The notes beneath the pieces were generated by a model. The model did not search any database and had not been told where the DNA came from. It saw only the letters and a program-made list of their open reading frames with translations. 64,000 nucleotides of DNA from the NCBI GenBank assembly GCA_963715995.1, contig OY970283.1:868001-932000 (forward strand), read 5' to 3'. Source of the stretch: DATBDN01 sp963715995 (GTDB taxonomy: Bacteria; Actinomycetota; Thermoleophilia; Solirubrobacterales; Thermoleophilaceae). Below, one piece after another: positions 31,753 through 40,800 of this stretch (positions are counted from its first letter, which is position 1; each line of letters starts with the position of its first letter). Made by a program: the position numbers and the translations under genes.

Positions 31753-32730
31753 ATGCTCGAGTTCCAGATTCCCAACATCTCGTCGGAGAAAAAGGGCGAC
31801 AACCGCACGACCTTCACGATTGAGCCCCTCGAAAAGGGGTTCGGCTACACCTATGGCGCATCGCTGCGCCGGGTGATGCTCTCGTCGCTGACTGGCGCCG
31901 CGGTCACAAGCGTCCGCATCGAGGGCGTTGCCCACGAGTTCTCCACGATCAACGGGGTCAAGGAGGATGTCACCGACATCGTCCTCAACCTCAAGGAGAT
32001 CGTGTGCCGGATGCACACCGACCAGCAGGAGCTGGAGGTGCCGCTCGTCGCGACCGGCCCCGGTGAGGTCACCGCGGCCGACATCGACCTGCCGTCCGGC
32101 GTCGAGATCCTCAACCCCGATCAGCACGTGGCCACGCTCGAGAAGAAGACCAAGCTCGAGGTGTACCTGACGATCGGCCGCGGCCGCGGCTACTCGCCGG
32201 CCGAGGACAACAAGCGCCCGGATCAGCCGATCGGCGTGATTCCGATCGACTCGATCTTCTCGCCCGTCAAGCGCGTCGCGTACGGCGTGTCCGGCGCGCG
32301 TGTCGGACAGCGCACGGACTACGACCGCCTGACGCTCGACGTCGAGACTGACGGCTCGGTAGATCCGGAGGCCGCGCTGCGCGAGGCGTCCGAGATCCTC
32401 ATCAAGACGCTGGCGATCTTCACGGATGCCGAGCGGCTCGAGGAGCTCCAAGCCGGTGCACGCGAGGGCGTGAACGGCTCTGGCGGCCCGGTTGGCGTCG
32501 GCGTTCCCGTTGCTGGTGCGGCCGGCGGCCCGATGGATGACATCCTCATCGAGGAGCTCGAACTCGGCGTCCGCTCGTACAACTGCCTCAAGCGCGCCGG
32601 CATCCAGACGGTCGGCGAACTGCTCCAGAAGTCGGAGTCGGAGCTGGCGGCGATCCCGAACTTCGGTCGCAAGTCGATCGAAGAGGTGGTCGAGACGCTC
32701 AAGTCGCGCGGGCTCGACCTCCGCGACTGA
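31753..32730 (+). CDS. rpoA: RNA polymerase subunit alpha
   Basis: 325 residues; assembly platform and DNA/activator contact of RNA polymerase. The N-terminal domain (1 to about 230) has GFGYTYGASLRRVMLSSLTGAAV and PVKRVAYGV. A Gly/Val-rich linker follows, then the C-terminal domain (about 255-325) with ELELGVRSYNCLKRAGI and IPNFGRKSIEEV. ATG 31753, 48 bases after rpsD; rplQ follows 30 bases later. Confidence 0.98.
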   Translation: MLEFQIPNISSEKKGDNRTTFTIEPLEKGFGYTYGASLRRVMLSSLTGAAVTSVRIEGVAHEFSTINGVKEDVTDIVLNLKEIVCRMHTDQQELEVPLVATGPGEVTAADIDLPSGVEILNPDQHVATLEKKTKLEVYLTIGRGRGYSPAEDNKRPDQPIGVIPIDSIFSPVKRVAYGVSGARVGQRTDYDRLTLDVETDGSVDPEAALREASEILIKTLAIFTDAERLEELQAGAREGVNGSGGPVGVGVPVAGAAGGPMDDILIEELELGVRSYNCLKRAGIQTVGELLQKSESELAAIPNFGRKSIEEVVETLKSRGLDLRD

Positions 32731-32760
32731 GCAGCGAGAAGCTAGGCTCGGACCCGTCCC

Positions 32761-33114
32761 ATGCGCCACCAGAAGCAGCGACACAAGCTCAGCCGCGACT
32801 CGGCGCACCGCAAGGCGCTGCTGATGAACCTCTCCAAGGAGGTCATCCAGCACGAGCGGATCAAGACGACCGAGGCCAAGGCAAAGGCCGCCAAGCCGGA
32901 GATCGAGCGGCTGATCACGCTCGCCAAGCGCGGTGATCAGCATGCCCGCCGGCAGGCGGCGGCCGCCCTCGGCCAGGACAAGTTCATCGTGTATCGGCTG
33001 TTCGAGGAGATCGCTCCGCGCTACGCGGAGCGCCCGGGCGGCTACACGAGGATTCTCAAGCTCGGCCCGCGCCGCTCTGACGCGTCCGAGATGGTCTTCC
33101 TCGAGCTCGTCTGA
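32761..33114 (+). CDS. rplQ: 50S ribosomal protein L17 (bL17)
   Basis: 117 residues, normal length. MRHQKQRHKLSRDSAHRKAL opens it, then LMNLSKEVIQHERIKTTEAKAKAAKPEIERLI; it ends GGYTRILKLGPRRSDASEMVFLELV. Last ribosomal gene of the cluster. Its TGA overlaps the CTG that begins truA. A TAGGCT lies 12 bases before the ATG. Confidence 0.97.
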   Translation: MRHQKQRHKLSRDSAHRKALLMNLSKEVIQHERIKTTEAKAKAAKPEIERLITLAKRGDQHARRQAAAALGQDKFIVYRLFEEIAPRYAERPGGYTRILKLGPRRSDASEMVFLELV

Positions 33115-33848
33115 CCAGCCGCCTCGTCCTCGAATACGACGGGACCGAGTTCGCCGGCTGGGCGACGCAGCCCGATGCGCCGTCGATACAGGCTGCTGTC
33201 GAAGCGGCACTCGCCACCACGCGCCGGCAGCCGACGCGGCTCACGGTCGCGGGCCGTACTGACGCAGGTGTCCATGCGCGCGGGCAGGTGGCGTCGCACG
33301 AGGGCGAGCCTGCGCATGCAGACGCGCTGAACTCGCTGCTGCCGCCGTCGATTCGCGTGCTCGTATCGGAGCAGGCCCCGGCCGGATTCGATGCACGCCG
33401 CGACGCCGTGGCGCGGACCTATCGATACAGGCTCCTCTGCCGGCCCGTTGCGTCTCCCTTCGAGCGGCGCTACGCCATGCACGTGCCGCGGGCACTCGAC
33501 CTGGACGTGCTAGATGCCTGTGCGAACGCCCTCTACGGCACACACGACTTCACGGCGTTCACGCCGACCGAGACCCACCACACCCGCTTCGAGCGCGAGG
33601 TGCTGCGATCAGAGTGGGTGCGCGAGTCCGCCGACGTGCTCGCCTTCTGGATCGAGGCCGACTCGTTCATGCGCCACATGGTGCGCGTGCTGGTCGGCTC
33701 CATGCTGGCGGTGGCGCGAGGGCGATTCGACGACGCGTGGTTCGGCTCGCTGCTCGCCGGCGCGCCCCGCGCGGAGGCGGCGGAGACCGCGCCGGCTCAT
33801 GGGCTGTTTCTGGAGCGCGTCCGCTACGGGACCGCTACTTCACCTTGA
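33111..33848 (+). CDS. truA: tRNA pseudouridine(38-40) synthase TruA, CTG start
   Basis: Isomerises uridine 38-40 in the tRNA anticodon arm; about 245 residues, the usual size. The catalytic Asp is in AGRTDAGVHARGQV, encoded at about 33252-33293, and the N-terminal LVLEYDGTEFAGWATQP is also in frame, so the gene must begin before the first ATG/GTG/TTG of that frame. The only sensible start is CTG 33111 (MTSRLVLEYDG), whose bases overlap the rplQ stop as CTGA. C-terminal FMRHMVRVLVGSML is typical. The end overlaps the convergent Asp-box gene by 14 bases. Confidence 0.92.
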   Translation: MTSRLVLEYDGTEFAGWATQPDAPSIQAAVEAALATTRRQPTRLTVAGRTDAGVHARGQVASHEGEPAHADALNSLLPPSIRVLVSEQAPAGFDARRDAVARTYRYRLLCRPVASPFERRYAMHVPRALDLDVLDACANALYGTHDFTAFTPTETHHTRFEREVLRSEWVRESADVLAFWIEADSFMRHMVRVLVGSMLAVARGRFDDAWFGSLLAGAPRAEAAETAPAHGLFLERVRYGTATSP

Positions 33849-35713
33849 AGACGAACCGATTGTGGTTGTGCTTCGCCTTGCGCGAGCCGTGGACCGGCTT
33901 TTCCCGGTTACCGACCGAGTCGATCGCGCGCGGCACCACCGCGTAGGTCCCCTTCTTCAGCCTGAGCTTCAGCCGGTAGGTCCACTTGGCGGTGCCCTTG
34001 GCGGTCAGGTAGGTCTTCTTGGTGCAACTGCGCGTCCGCGAGAACTTGCGGTTGGCCTGGAGCCACTGGCACTTCTTGGCGATCCGGTGGCTGATTGCCA
34101 GCGAGACGCGTGCGACGGTGCCTCGGCCGCCCTTCAGACAGCCCTTGTCGTGGGCGCTGCCCCTGAGCGTGATCCCCTTGCGGGTGAAGCGCGATCGCTT
34201 GGCGATCGAGGTCACCGGCGGAATGCGGTCGTGGCAGCCCGCCCTGACACCGAGCACCGCCCCGTTCGACCCGGATCCGCCCGTGCCGGTGCCGCCCGTG
34301 GTCGTGGCCGTTGGGGCAACAGTGACCGGCGGCTCGGCCGCGCAGGCCTCGCGCGAGATGTAGGCAGCGGCCTGGTCGGCCGCTTCACGGTCCGGTGTGT
34401 CGTACGGGTCACCCGGGAAGATCGTGGTTGCGCAACCGGTCTTCGGGTCTACGCCAACGGACGAGAAGTCCAGGAGATTGCGGTTGCCGCCCGCAGAGCA
34501 GAGGATCCCGACGGTGCAGATGTCGCCGTAGTGGAAGACGGTCGGGGTGACCGTCGTCCGCTCCCACGTCGCGCCGTAGTCCTTCGAGCGGGCCAGGTAG
34601 TAGCGCCACTCGCCCTTGGTGTCGTCGGGAGTTGCCACGTTCTGGCTGCCGTACCAGCCGACCACGACCTCACCGGGATTGTTTCCGGCGGCGATCGCGG
34701 ACATGACGTTCGTCTTCAGGTCGCCGGTGTTCACGAGGATCGGCGTCTTCGAGAACGTCTTCCCTTGGTCGCGCGAGACCCAGATGTAGGTGTTGTAGGG
34801 GCTGTTGGCGTCGAGCTTGCCGGATGCGACCACGTAGAGGGCGCCGTCCGGCCCGACCGCGTTCGAGATGAACAGGTTCGAAGAAGCTGCCGCCGTCGTT
34901 CGCGTACACCGTCGTGTTGTCGAACTGGTCGCCGTTGCAGCCCTTGTGGTGGGCGACCACGATCTGCCCGTAGGACGGGGTAGCGGAGCCGCTGGTGGCG
35001 GCCTGCATCGTGGTCGGGGACCCGATCGGGACATAGATCATCCCGTCCTTCGCCACCGCGGACTTGCCGACGATGGTGTTGCCGACGGATGCCGGGAAAA
35101 GCGCGCTTGCCGGGTTCAGGAGGTTGCCGCACGGCGCGAAGCTGGCGCCACCGTCGCTCGACTTCTCGATAAGCGGTGCTTCGACGGTCAGGTCGTGGTA
35201 GTTGAAGTACGTCGTGTTGGCGTCGTTCGGGTCGTGCGTGATCCACTGCCGGTCCTCTTCGGCGCCAGCCTGGTCCTCCGCCGTCCCCGTTTCGCAGCCG
35301 TCAGAGAACGTCTTGCCGAAGTCGGTCGAGCGGCACACGGCCGAGCTCGCGATCTCGAGGTCGAGTACATAGACCTTGTGGTCGATGCCGACCTCGACGT
35401 CAGCATCGCCGCCACCGCCCGCCGACCCGATCGCCTTCGCCTGATCCCAGGAGTTGCCGCCGTCCGGGGATGCCCAGAAGTTCACCCCGGTCCCGTTGTC
35501 GGACTCGCCGCCGTTCGGGGCGACCGAGTAGAGACGCTCATTGCCCGTTGGGTCGAAGGAGAGCGAAGGCTCTCCGCCGCTCATTTGGCCGGTGCCCGGG
35601 AGCGAGTTCGGCAGCGGCGTCGGATCGGACAGGGTCAGCGGCGCTGCGGCCGCGACTGTCGGAATCGCGAGAGCTGCGACGACTGCAACAAACGTGAAAC
35701 GAGCCCGCAACAT
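33835..35713 (-). CDS. Exported Asp-box (BNR/sialidase-like) propeller protein, frameshifted near 34884
   Basis: Starts with a signal peptide (MLRARFTFVAVVAALAIPTVAAAA) from ATG 35713, preceded by GGGAGG at a good distance. Asp-box motifs SPDGGNSW, STDFGKTF, SSDGGASF, SRDQGKTF and SKDYGATW indicate a beta-propeller of the sialidase/BNR type; no catalytic triad was recognised, so enzymatic activity is uncertain. After residue about 275 the frame changes: an extra base near 34884 separates YANDGGSF from SNLFISNAVGPDG. The C-terminal 130 residues form a Cys- and Lys-rich domain (FTRKGITLRGSAHDKGC) that looks like a wall or polymer-binding module. Repaired length about 625 residues. Confidence 0.8.
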
Positions 35714-35755
35714 GTGTGCCTCCCGTTGCCCTGAAGATCCGCTCACTACCCTTGA

Positions 35756-36580
35756 ATGAGCGCCTTGAAGGTACTACTCACCAACGACGATGGCATCCAG
35801 GCGACCGGGTTGCAAGCGATGCGCCGGGCGCTGCTCGAGATCCCGGATGTGGAGCTCGCGGTCATCGCGCCGGACTCCAACCGCAGCGCGACGGCGCGCT
35901 CGATCACCACTCGCCGCCCGCTCTGGGTCGAGGAGATCGAGTTCGGCGACGGCAGCTCGGGCTATGCCACCGACGGCACTCCGGTGGACTGCGTCCGCTT
36001 CGCCACGCTCGGGCTGATCGAGTTCCAGCCGGAGCTGATCGTCTCGGGCATCAACCACGGCTCGAACCTCGGTGACGACATCACCTACTCGGGCACGGTC
36101 GCGGCGGCGCTCGAGGGCATCGTGCTCGGGATCCCGGCGATCGCGGTGTCGCAGCAGGCCGACCGCGCCGGGCTGTCATACCACCACGACGGCGAGTTCG
36201 GCTTCGACACCGTCGCGGCCTTTGCTGCGCGGATCGTGGAGGAGCTCGACGACTTCCCGCTCCCCGACGAGACGCTGCTGAACATCAACTGTCCGGCCGG
36301 CGAGGTCGCGGGCGCGCAGGTGACGAGCCTCGGCAAGCGGCGCTACAACGACCAGCTCGAGCTCCAGGAGGAGGACGAGCGCGGCCGCAAGCGCTACCGG
36401 ATCTATGGCATGGAGCCGGGCTACGAGCACCAGCCGGGGAGCGACCTGACGGCCATCCACGACGGCTTCATCTCGGTCACGCCGATCCACTTCGACCTCA
36501 CAGACGTCTCGGGGATGGAGGCGCTGTCCGCATTCAACTTCGGCCGGCTGCTCGTGCCTGCCGCTCGCGAGCTTGACTGA
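35756..36580 (+). CDS. surE: 5'/3'-nucleotidase SurE
   Basis: Metal-dependent nucleoside monophosphate phosphatase, 274 residues. The N-terminal LLTNDDGIQATGL and IAPDSNRSATARSIT, then GTPVDCV, SGINHGSNLGDDITYSGTV and ALEGIVLGIPAIAVS are the SurE metal-binding and active-site segments. ATG 35756. Its last 8 bases overlap the TTG start of ligA, implying coupling. Confidence 0.95.
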   Translation: MSALKVLLTNDDGIQATGLQAMRRALLEIPDVELAVIAPDSNRSATARSITTRRPLWVEEIEFGDGSSGYATDGTPVDCVRFATLGLIEFQPELIVSGINHGSNLGDDITYSGTVAAALEGIVLGIPAIAVSQQADRAGLSYHHDGEFGFDTVAAFAARIVEELDDFPLPDETLLNINCPAGEVAGAQVTSLGKRRYNDQLELQEEDERGRKRYRIYGMEPGYEHQPGSDLTAIHDGFISVTPIHFDLTDVSGMEALSAFNFGRLLVPAARELD

Positions 36581-38585
36581 GCCGGCAGCGAAGCGGGCCG
36601 AGGAGCTTCGCCGGCAGCTCGAGTACCACGGGCACCGCTACTACGTGCTCGATGACCCGGAGGTCTCGGACGCGGACTACGACGCGCTGCTGAACGAGCT
36701 GCGCGCGATCGAGACCGAGCATCCCGAGCTGCTCACGCCGGACTCCCCGACCCAGCGCGTGGGCGGCAAGCCGCTCGACAAGTTCGCGCCGGTCAAGCAT
36801 CTCCAGCCGATGCTGTCGCTCGCGAACGCCCGCAACGCGGACGAGCTGCGGGCCTGGGAGGCACGCGTGCGCAAGCTCGCCGAGCAGCACGAGTGGAAGG
36901 GCGAGATCGAGTACGTGACCGAGCCGAAGATCGACGGGCTGGCGATCTCCCTGGTGTACGAGAACGGCGTGCTGGTGCGCGGAGCCACGCGCGGCGACGG
37001 CGAGACCGGCGAGGACGTGACGCAGAACCTGAAGACGATCAAGTCGATACCGCTGCGCGTGGACGATGCGCCGCCGCTGCTGGAGGTGCGCGGCGAGATC
37101 TACCTGCCGCTCGAGGCGTTCGCCCGATTGAACGAGCAGCGGGCGGCGGCCGGGGAGCCGACGTTCGCCAACCCGCGCAACTCGGCGGCGGGCTCGATCC
37201 GCCAGCTCGACCCGGCGCTCGCCGCTCAGCGGCCGCTGCAGATGTGGTCGTACGCGGTCGGCGTGGTCGACGGGGTGTCGTTCGAGCGCCAATACGACTC
37301 GCTCCAGTGGCTGCGCGAGCGCGGCTTCCGGGTGAATCCGGACATCGAGGTCCATGCGGGCACCGAGGAGGTCATCTCCGCCTGCGTTGCCTGGCAAGGA
37401 CGGCGGGAATCGCTCGACTACGACATCGACGGCGTCGTGGTCAAGGTCAACGACCTCGGCCTGGCGCGCACGCTCGGAGTGGTCGGGCGCGAGCCGCGCG
37501 GCGCGGTCGCGTGGAAGTTCCCGCCGACGACGGCGACGACCACGCTGAAGCAGATCGCGTGGAACGTGGGGCGGACGGGGCACATGGTGCCGTTCGCGAT
37601 GCTCGAGCCGGTGCAGGTCTCGGGGGTCACGGTCAAGCTCGCGACGCTGCACAACGAGGAGGATCTGCGGCGCAAAGACCTGCGCGACGGCGACGAGGTG
37701 ATCGTGCTGCGCGCGGGCGACGTGATCCCGCAGGTGCTGGCGCCGACCCCGAAGGCGCAGCGGAACAAGAAGCGCTCGAAGCCCGCCGAGCCACCGGCAA
37801 AGTGCCCCGCCTGCGGGACTCCAACCGTCAAGCCCGAGAACGGTGTGTGGACCATCTGCCCCAACCGCGCCGGCTGCCCCGGCCAGGTGCTCCAGCACGT
37901 GAAGCATTTCGTCGGCGCGATGGACATCGACGGGCTGGGTGAGCAGAACGTGATCCGGTTCCTGGGCGAGGGGCTGATCGAGGACGTGGCCGACCTCTAC
38001 GACCTCACGGTCGAGCGGCTGACCGAGCTGGATCGCTTCGGGGAGACATCGGCGTCCAACCTCGTGCGCAACATCGAGGCGTCGAAGGAGCAGCCGTTCT
38101 TCCGCGTCCTCTACGGGCTCGGGATCGCCGGGATCGGCTGGGTGAACGCGCGGGCGCTCGCGGAGCAGTTCGGGTCGATGGACGCGCTCGCGGCCGCGGG
38201 GCCGGACGAGATCCTCGAGACACCCGGGATCGGCGCGGTCCTGGCCGACCAGATCGTCGAGACGCTCGCGGACGACCGCACGAAGAAGCTGATCGCGCGC
38301 CTGCGCGAGCGTGGGTTGCGGATGGAGCTCTCGCCGGACGAGGTCGCGCCCGTGACGGGTCCGCTGGTCGGCAAGACGTTCGTCATCACCGGGACGCTGC
38401 CGAATATCTCCCGCGAAGAGGCGACGGCACGGATCGAGGAGGCGGGCGGCAGGGTGACCGGCTCGGTGTCGAAGAAGACCGACTACCTGCTGCTGGGAGC
38501 CGACCCAGGCTCGAAGCTGGCAAAGGCCGAGAAGCTGGGCACGGAGATGCTCGACGAAGAGGGGCTACTCGAGCTCCTGTCGTAA
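36573..38585 (+). CDS. ligA: NAD-dependent DNA ligase
   Basis: Seals nicks in replication and repair; 670 residues, full length. Adenylation Lys is in EPKIDGLAISLVYENG. The OB fold, the Cys4 zinc finger (CPACGTP and CPNRAGC), helix-hairpin-helix repeats (LYGLGIAGIGWVNARALAEQFGS) and the C-terminal BRCT (GKTFVITGTLPNISREEATARIEEAGGRV) follow in order. TTG 36573 overlaps the surE stop. The 3' end overlaps the convergent AbiEi-type gene by 21 bases. Confidence 0.97.
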   Translation: MTEPAAKRAEELRRQLEYHGHRYYVLDDPEVSDADYDALLNELRAIETEHPELLTPDSPTQRVGGKPLDKFAPVKHLQPMLSLANARNADELRAWEARVRKLAEQHEWKGEIEYVTEPKIDGLAISLVYENGVLVRGATRGDGETGEDVTQNLKTIKSIPLRVDDAPPLLEVRGEIYLPLEAFARLNEQRAAAGEPTFANPRNSAAGSIRQLDPALAAQRPLQMWSYAVGVVDGVSFERQYDSLQWLRERGFRVNPDIEVHAGTEEVISACVAWQGRRESLDYDIDGVVVKVNDLGLARTLGVVGREPRGAVAWKFPPTTATTTLKQIAWNVGRTGHMVPFAMLEPVQVSGVTVKLATLHNEEDLRRKDLRDGDEVIVLRAGDVIPQVLAPTPKAQRNKKRSKPAEPPAKCPACGTPTVKPENGVWTICPNRAGCPGQVLQHVKHFVGAMDIDGLGEQNVIRFLGEGLIEDVADLYDLTVERLTELDRFGETSASNLVRNIEASKEQPFFRVLYGLGIAGIGWVNARALAEQFGSMDALAAAGPDEILETPGIGAVLADQIVETLADDRTKKLIARLRERGLRMELSPDEVAPVTGPLVGKTFVITGTLPNISREEATARIEEAGGRVTGSVSKKTDYLLLGADPGSKLAKAEKLGTEMLDEEGLLELLS

Positions 38586-39461
38586 GCGCGCAACGACCTG
38601 GGCGAGCGTGGCACCCGTGGTGACCGGCTCGCGGCGAACCTGCGCGTTGGTGAAGCGGAGCACCGTGATACCGGCGACGACGAGGATCTGATCACGCAGC
38701 CGATCGGCCGCCTGCTGACTCGGCGTCCGATGGTAGGTGAGCCCATCGGTTTCGACGACCAAACCCAGGTCCGGCCAGTAGAAGTCGACCCGAAGCCCCT
38801 CGATGACATGCTGAGTGAGCGGGCGCGGAAGGCCCTGGCGGGCCACGAGCGCGAGAAACAGGCGCTCGAGATCCGAATCGGTTCGCGTGCTTCCAAGCAG
38901 AGCCCGAAACTCGCGGGCTCCGCGACGACCAGGCGACGACTCGAGCAGTGCGAGGAGTTCGCGATGATCGACGAGCCCGAGTCGATCAGCCTCGTTGCTC
39001 GCCCTCGCCAGCTCCTCAGGCGGCACAGCTGGGGCAAGGTCGAGAAGCGTTTGCGCGGGACGGGTGAGCGGAAGGCGCCCGAGTGTCGTGGCGGCAGGCA
39101 TGGGGTCACGCCGGTGGGGGGCGATGCCATCGCGGCAGACAGACCGCGCGGCAGGAATCGAGACATGGATTGGACCGTCCCCGCCTAGCCGGATGCCCCA
39201 GCGCACGGCAGCACTCTCGTGCGAAAGCACAGCCCCCTCCCCAGCCGTCAGAACAGCCGCCATGAAGAGCCCGTTGCGCGTGATCGGCAGGCGCCCGAGC
39301 GCGTAGACCCCTGGCCAGATCATCGTGAGCCGCCCGCGTGAGACGCGATGTCGAATCGCACCCCGGCTCATTCCGAGCGCATGTAGCTGCGCGGCCGAAA
39401 CAGCTCCCTCTTGCTCGCGAACAAGCCGCCAGATCAGCGAGTGATGAATATTGGTAGCCAT
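38565..39461 (-). CDS. AbiEi-like wHTH plus DUF559 endonuclease-like protein
   Basis: 298 residues in two parts. The N-terminal 60 (VREQEGAVSAAQLHALGMSRGAIRHRVSRGRLTMIWPGVYAL) is the winged helix found in AbiEi-type antitoxins. The C-terminal 100 (LTQHVIEGLRVDFYWPDLGLVVETDG, then VAGITVLRFTNAQV) is DUF559, related to very-short-patch-repair endonucleases, with the acidic VDFYWP and VETDG residues in the expected place. No separate AbiEii toxin lies beside it. The start codon sits in the centre of a dyad (39452-39469), which could be its own operator. Confidence 0.75.
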   Translation of the reverse strand: MATNIHHSLIWRLVREQEGAVSAAQLHALGMSRGAIRHRVSRGRLTMIWPGVYALGRLPITRNGLFMAAVLTAGEGAVLSHESAAVRWGIRLGGDGPIHVSIPAARSVCRDGIAPHRRDPMPAATTLGRLPLTRPAQTLLDLAPAVPPEELARASNEADRLGLVDHRELLALLESSPGRRGAREFRALLGSTRTDSDLERLFLALVARQGLPRPLTQHVIEGLRVDFYWPDLGLVVETDGLTYHRTPSQQAADRLRDQILVVAGITVLRFTNAQVRREPVTTGATLAQVVARLRQELE

Positions 39462-39469
39462 AGCTACCA
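39452..39469. promoter_or_regulatory. Dyad around the AbiEi-type start codon
   Basis: tggtagc-cata-gctacca, seven perfect pairs, with the minus-strand ATG (39461-39459) in its 4-base centre. AbiEi-type antitoxins bind inverted repeats at their own promoter, so an operator is possible; in RNA it would put the start codon in a hairpin loop. Confidence 0.4.
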
Positions 39470-39518
39470 GAAGGCTTCAGTCGCGGGACGTTCGCCCCCC
39501 GCGGCGGCGCTGGACTAG

Positions 39519-40736
39519 CTAGCCGGTCCAGCCCGCTATTGCCTGCGCCATCTTGTCCTGGAGGCTGCGCGCGTAGCCCGTGTAGATCCCGTTCATCAGG
39601 AACGAGAACGCGACTGTCCTGCCCGAGCGGGTCGTGCAGAAGCCGCTCAGGGCGCTCACGCCGGTGAGCGAGCCGGTCTTGGCGCGGCAGTTGCGGTGCG
39701 CCGGGCCGCTTCGCATCCGGTCGTAGATCGTCCCGTCAACGCCGGCTATCGGCAGCGACGCGAACAGCGCCGGGAACTCGGGACGCTTGCGCTCTGCAAC
39801 GAGCAGGCGCACGACGTCGCGCGGGGCTGCGCGGTCCCCGTGATCGAGGCCCGAGCCGTCGATCAGCTGGATGTGCGCGCCGAGCGAAGCCGCGTACGTG
39901 CGCACCGCGCGCACGCCCCCGGCCGTGGTCCCGGTGCCGGACGCGTCGCGGCCGATGTCCTTCATCAGCATCTCGGCGAAGTAGTTGTCGGAGTCCTTGT
40001 TGGTCAGCTGGACGAGCGTGGACATGGGCGGCGACGAGACCGACGCCAGCACCGTAGCGCTGCGGGGCGCAGCCGACTCCGCGGCGGCGTGGCCGGGCGT
40101 GATGTCGTCGGCCTTCAGCTCGTGGCGGAAGACGTTGCGCACGTAGCCGGCCGGGTTCGACTGGAAGCTCGAGCCGTCATAGCCATGGTTGAACGACAGC
40201 GCGCTCAGCGGGCCGACCCACGGCGATGTGCGATAGCCCGAGTCGTGCACGCCGCGCACGAGGTCGAAGCGCGACTCGTCGCCGTGGATAGCACCGCGGA
40301 CCGCGGTGAGGCCGGCCTGTGAGAGCTTGTCCACCAGCAGCTCGAGCGAGGCCGCCGAGGCCCCGTAGTGCTTGCGCACGTAGGCGAGCGTCCCGAAGGC
40401 GGGATCCCCGTCGCCGCGCAGCCACAGGTCGCCCTTCAGCACCCCGTCGGCGCCGATCGGCGCGTCAGAGAGGACCTGCGTGGTCAGCCTGCCAGCCGCC
40501 CCGAACCGAGCCAGCGCCGTCGAGGTGGTGAACAGCTTCGTGTTCGACGCGAGGATCCGCGGCGTGGACGGGCGCGACGAGAACAGCGTCTGGCCGCTGT
40601 CGGCGTCGACCACCAGCGCGCCCGAATAGGCGCCGGCAGCGTGCATCTGGTGGCGCAGCTGCGAGCTCAGGCTGGCCTGCGCCGACACCGGCAGGACCAG
40701 CGCGCAAACCGCGCAAACTGCCGCAAATCGCCACAC
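39519..40736 (-). CDS. dacB: D-alanyl-D-alanine carboxypeptidase/endopeptidase (PBP4, family S13)
   Basis: Exported peptidoglycan hydrolase. The signal peptide WRFAAVCAVCALVLPVSAQA leads, followed by the three penicillin-binding motifs: SNTK in PRILASNTKLFTTS (SxxK), SDN in KDSDNYFAEML (SxN) and KTG in CRAKTGSLTGVS. Length from GTG 40736 is 405 residues, near the family size. I prefer this start because ATG 40802 would share its bases with the divergent patatin ATG and leave no promoter space. The region 39462-39518 holds only a weak palindrome at the stop. Confidence 0.88.
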   Translation of the reverse strand: MWRFAAVCAVCALVLPVSAQASLSSQLRHQMHAAGAYSGALVVDADSGQTLFSSRPSTPRILASNTKLFTTSTALARFGAAGRLTTQVLSDAPIGADGVLKGDLWLRGDGDPAFGTLAYVRKHYGASAASLELLVDKLSQAGLTAVRGAIHGDESRFDLVRGVHDSGYRTSPWVGPLSALSFNHGYDGSSFQSNPAGYVRNVFRHELKADDITPGHAAAESAAPRSATVLASVSSPPMSTLVQLTNKDSDNYFAEMLMKDIGRDASGTGTTAGGVRAVRTYAASLGAHIQLIDGSGLDHGDRAAPRDVVRLLVAERKRPEFPALFASLPIAGVDGTIYDRMRSGPAHRNCRAKTGSLTGVSALSGFCTTRSGRTVAFSFLMNGIYTGYARSLQDKMAQAIAGWTG

Positions 40737-40800
40737 CCAGCTCAGCCTATATCCGCCCCCGAACGGGTGTGCCTGCTGCGACAATGGTTGCCGCCGCCGC

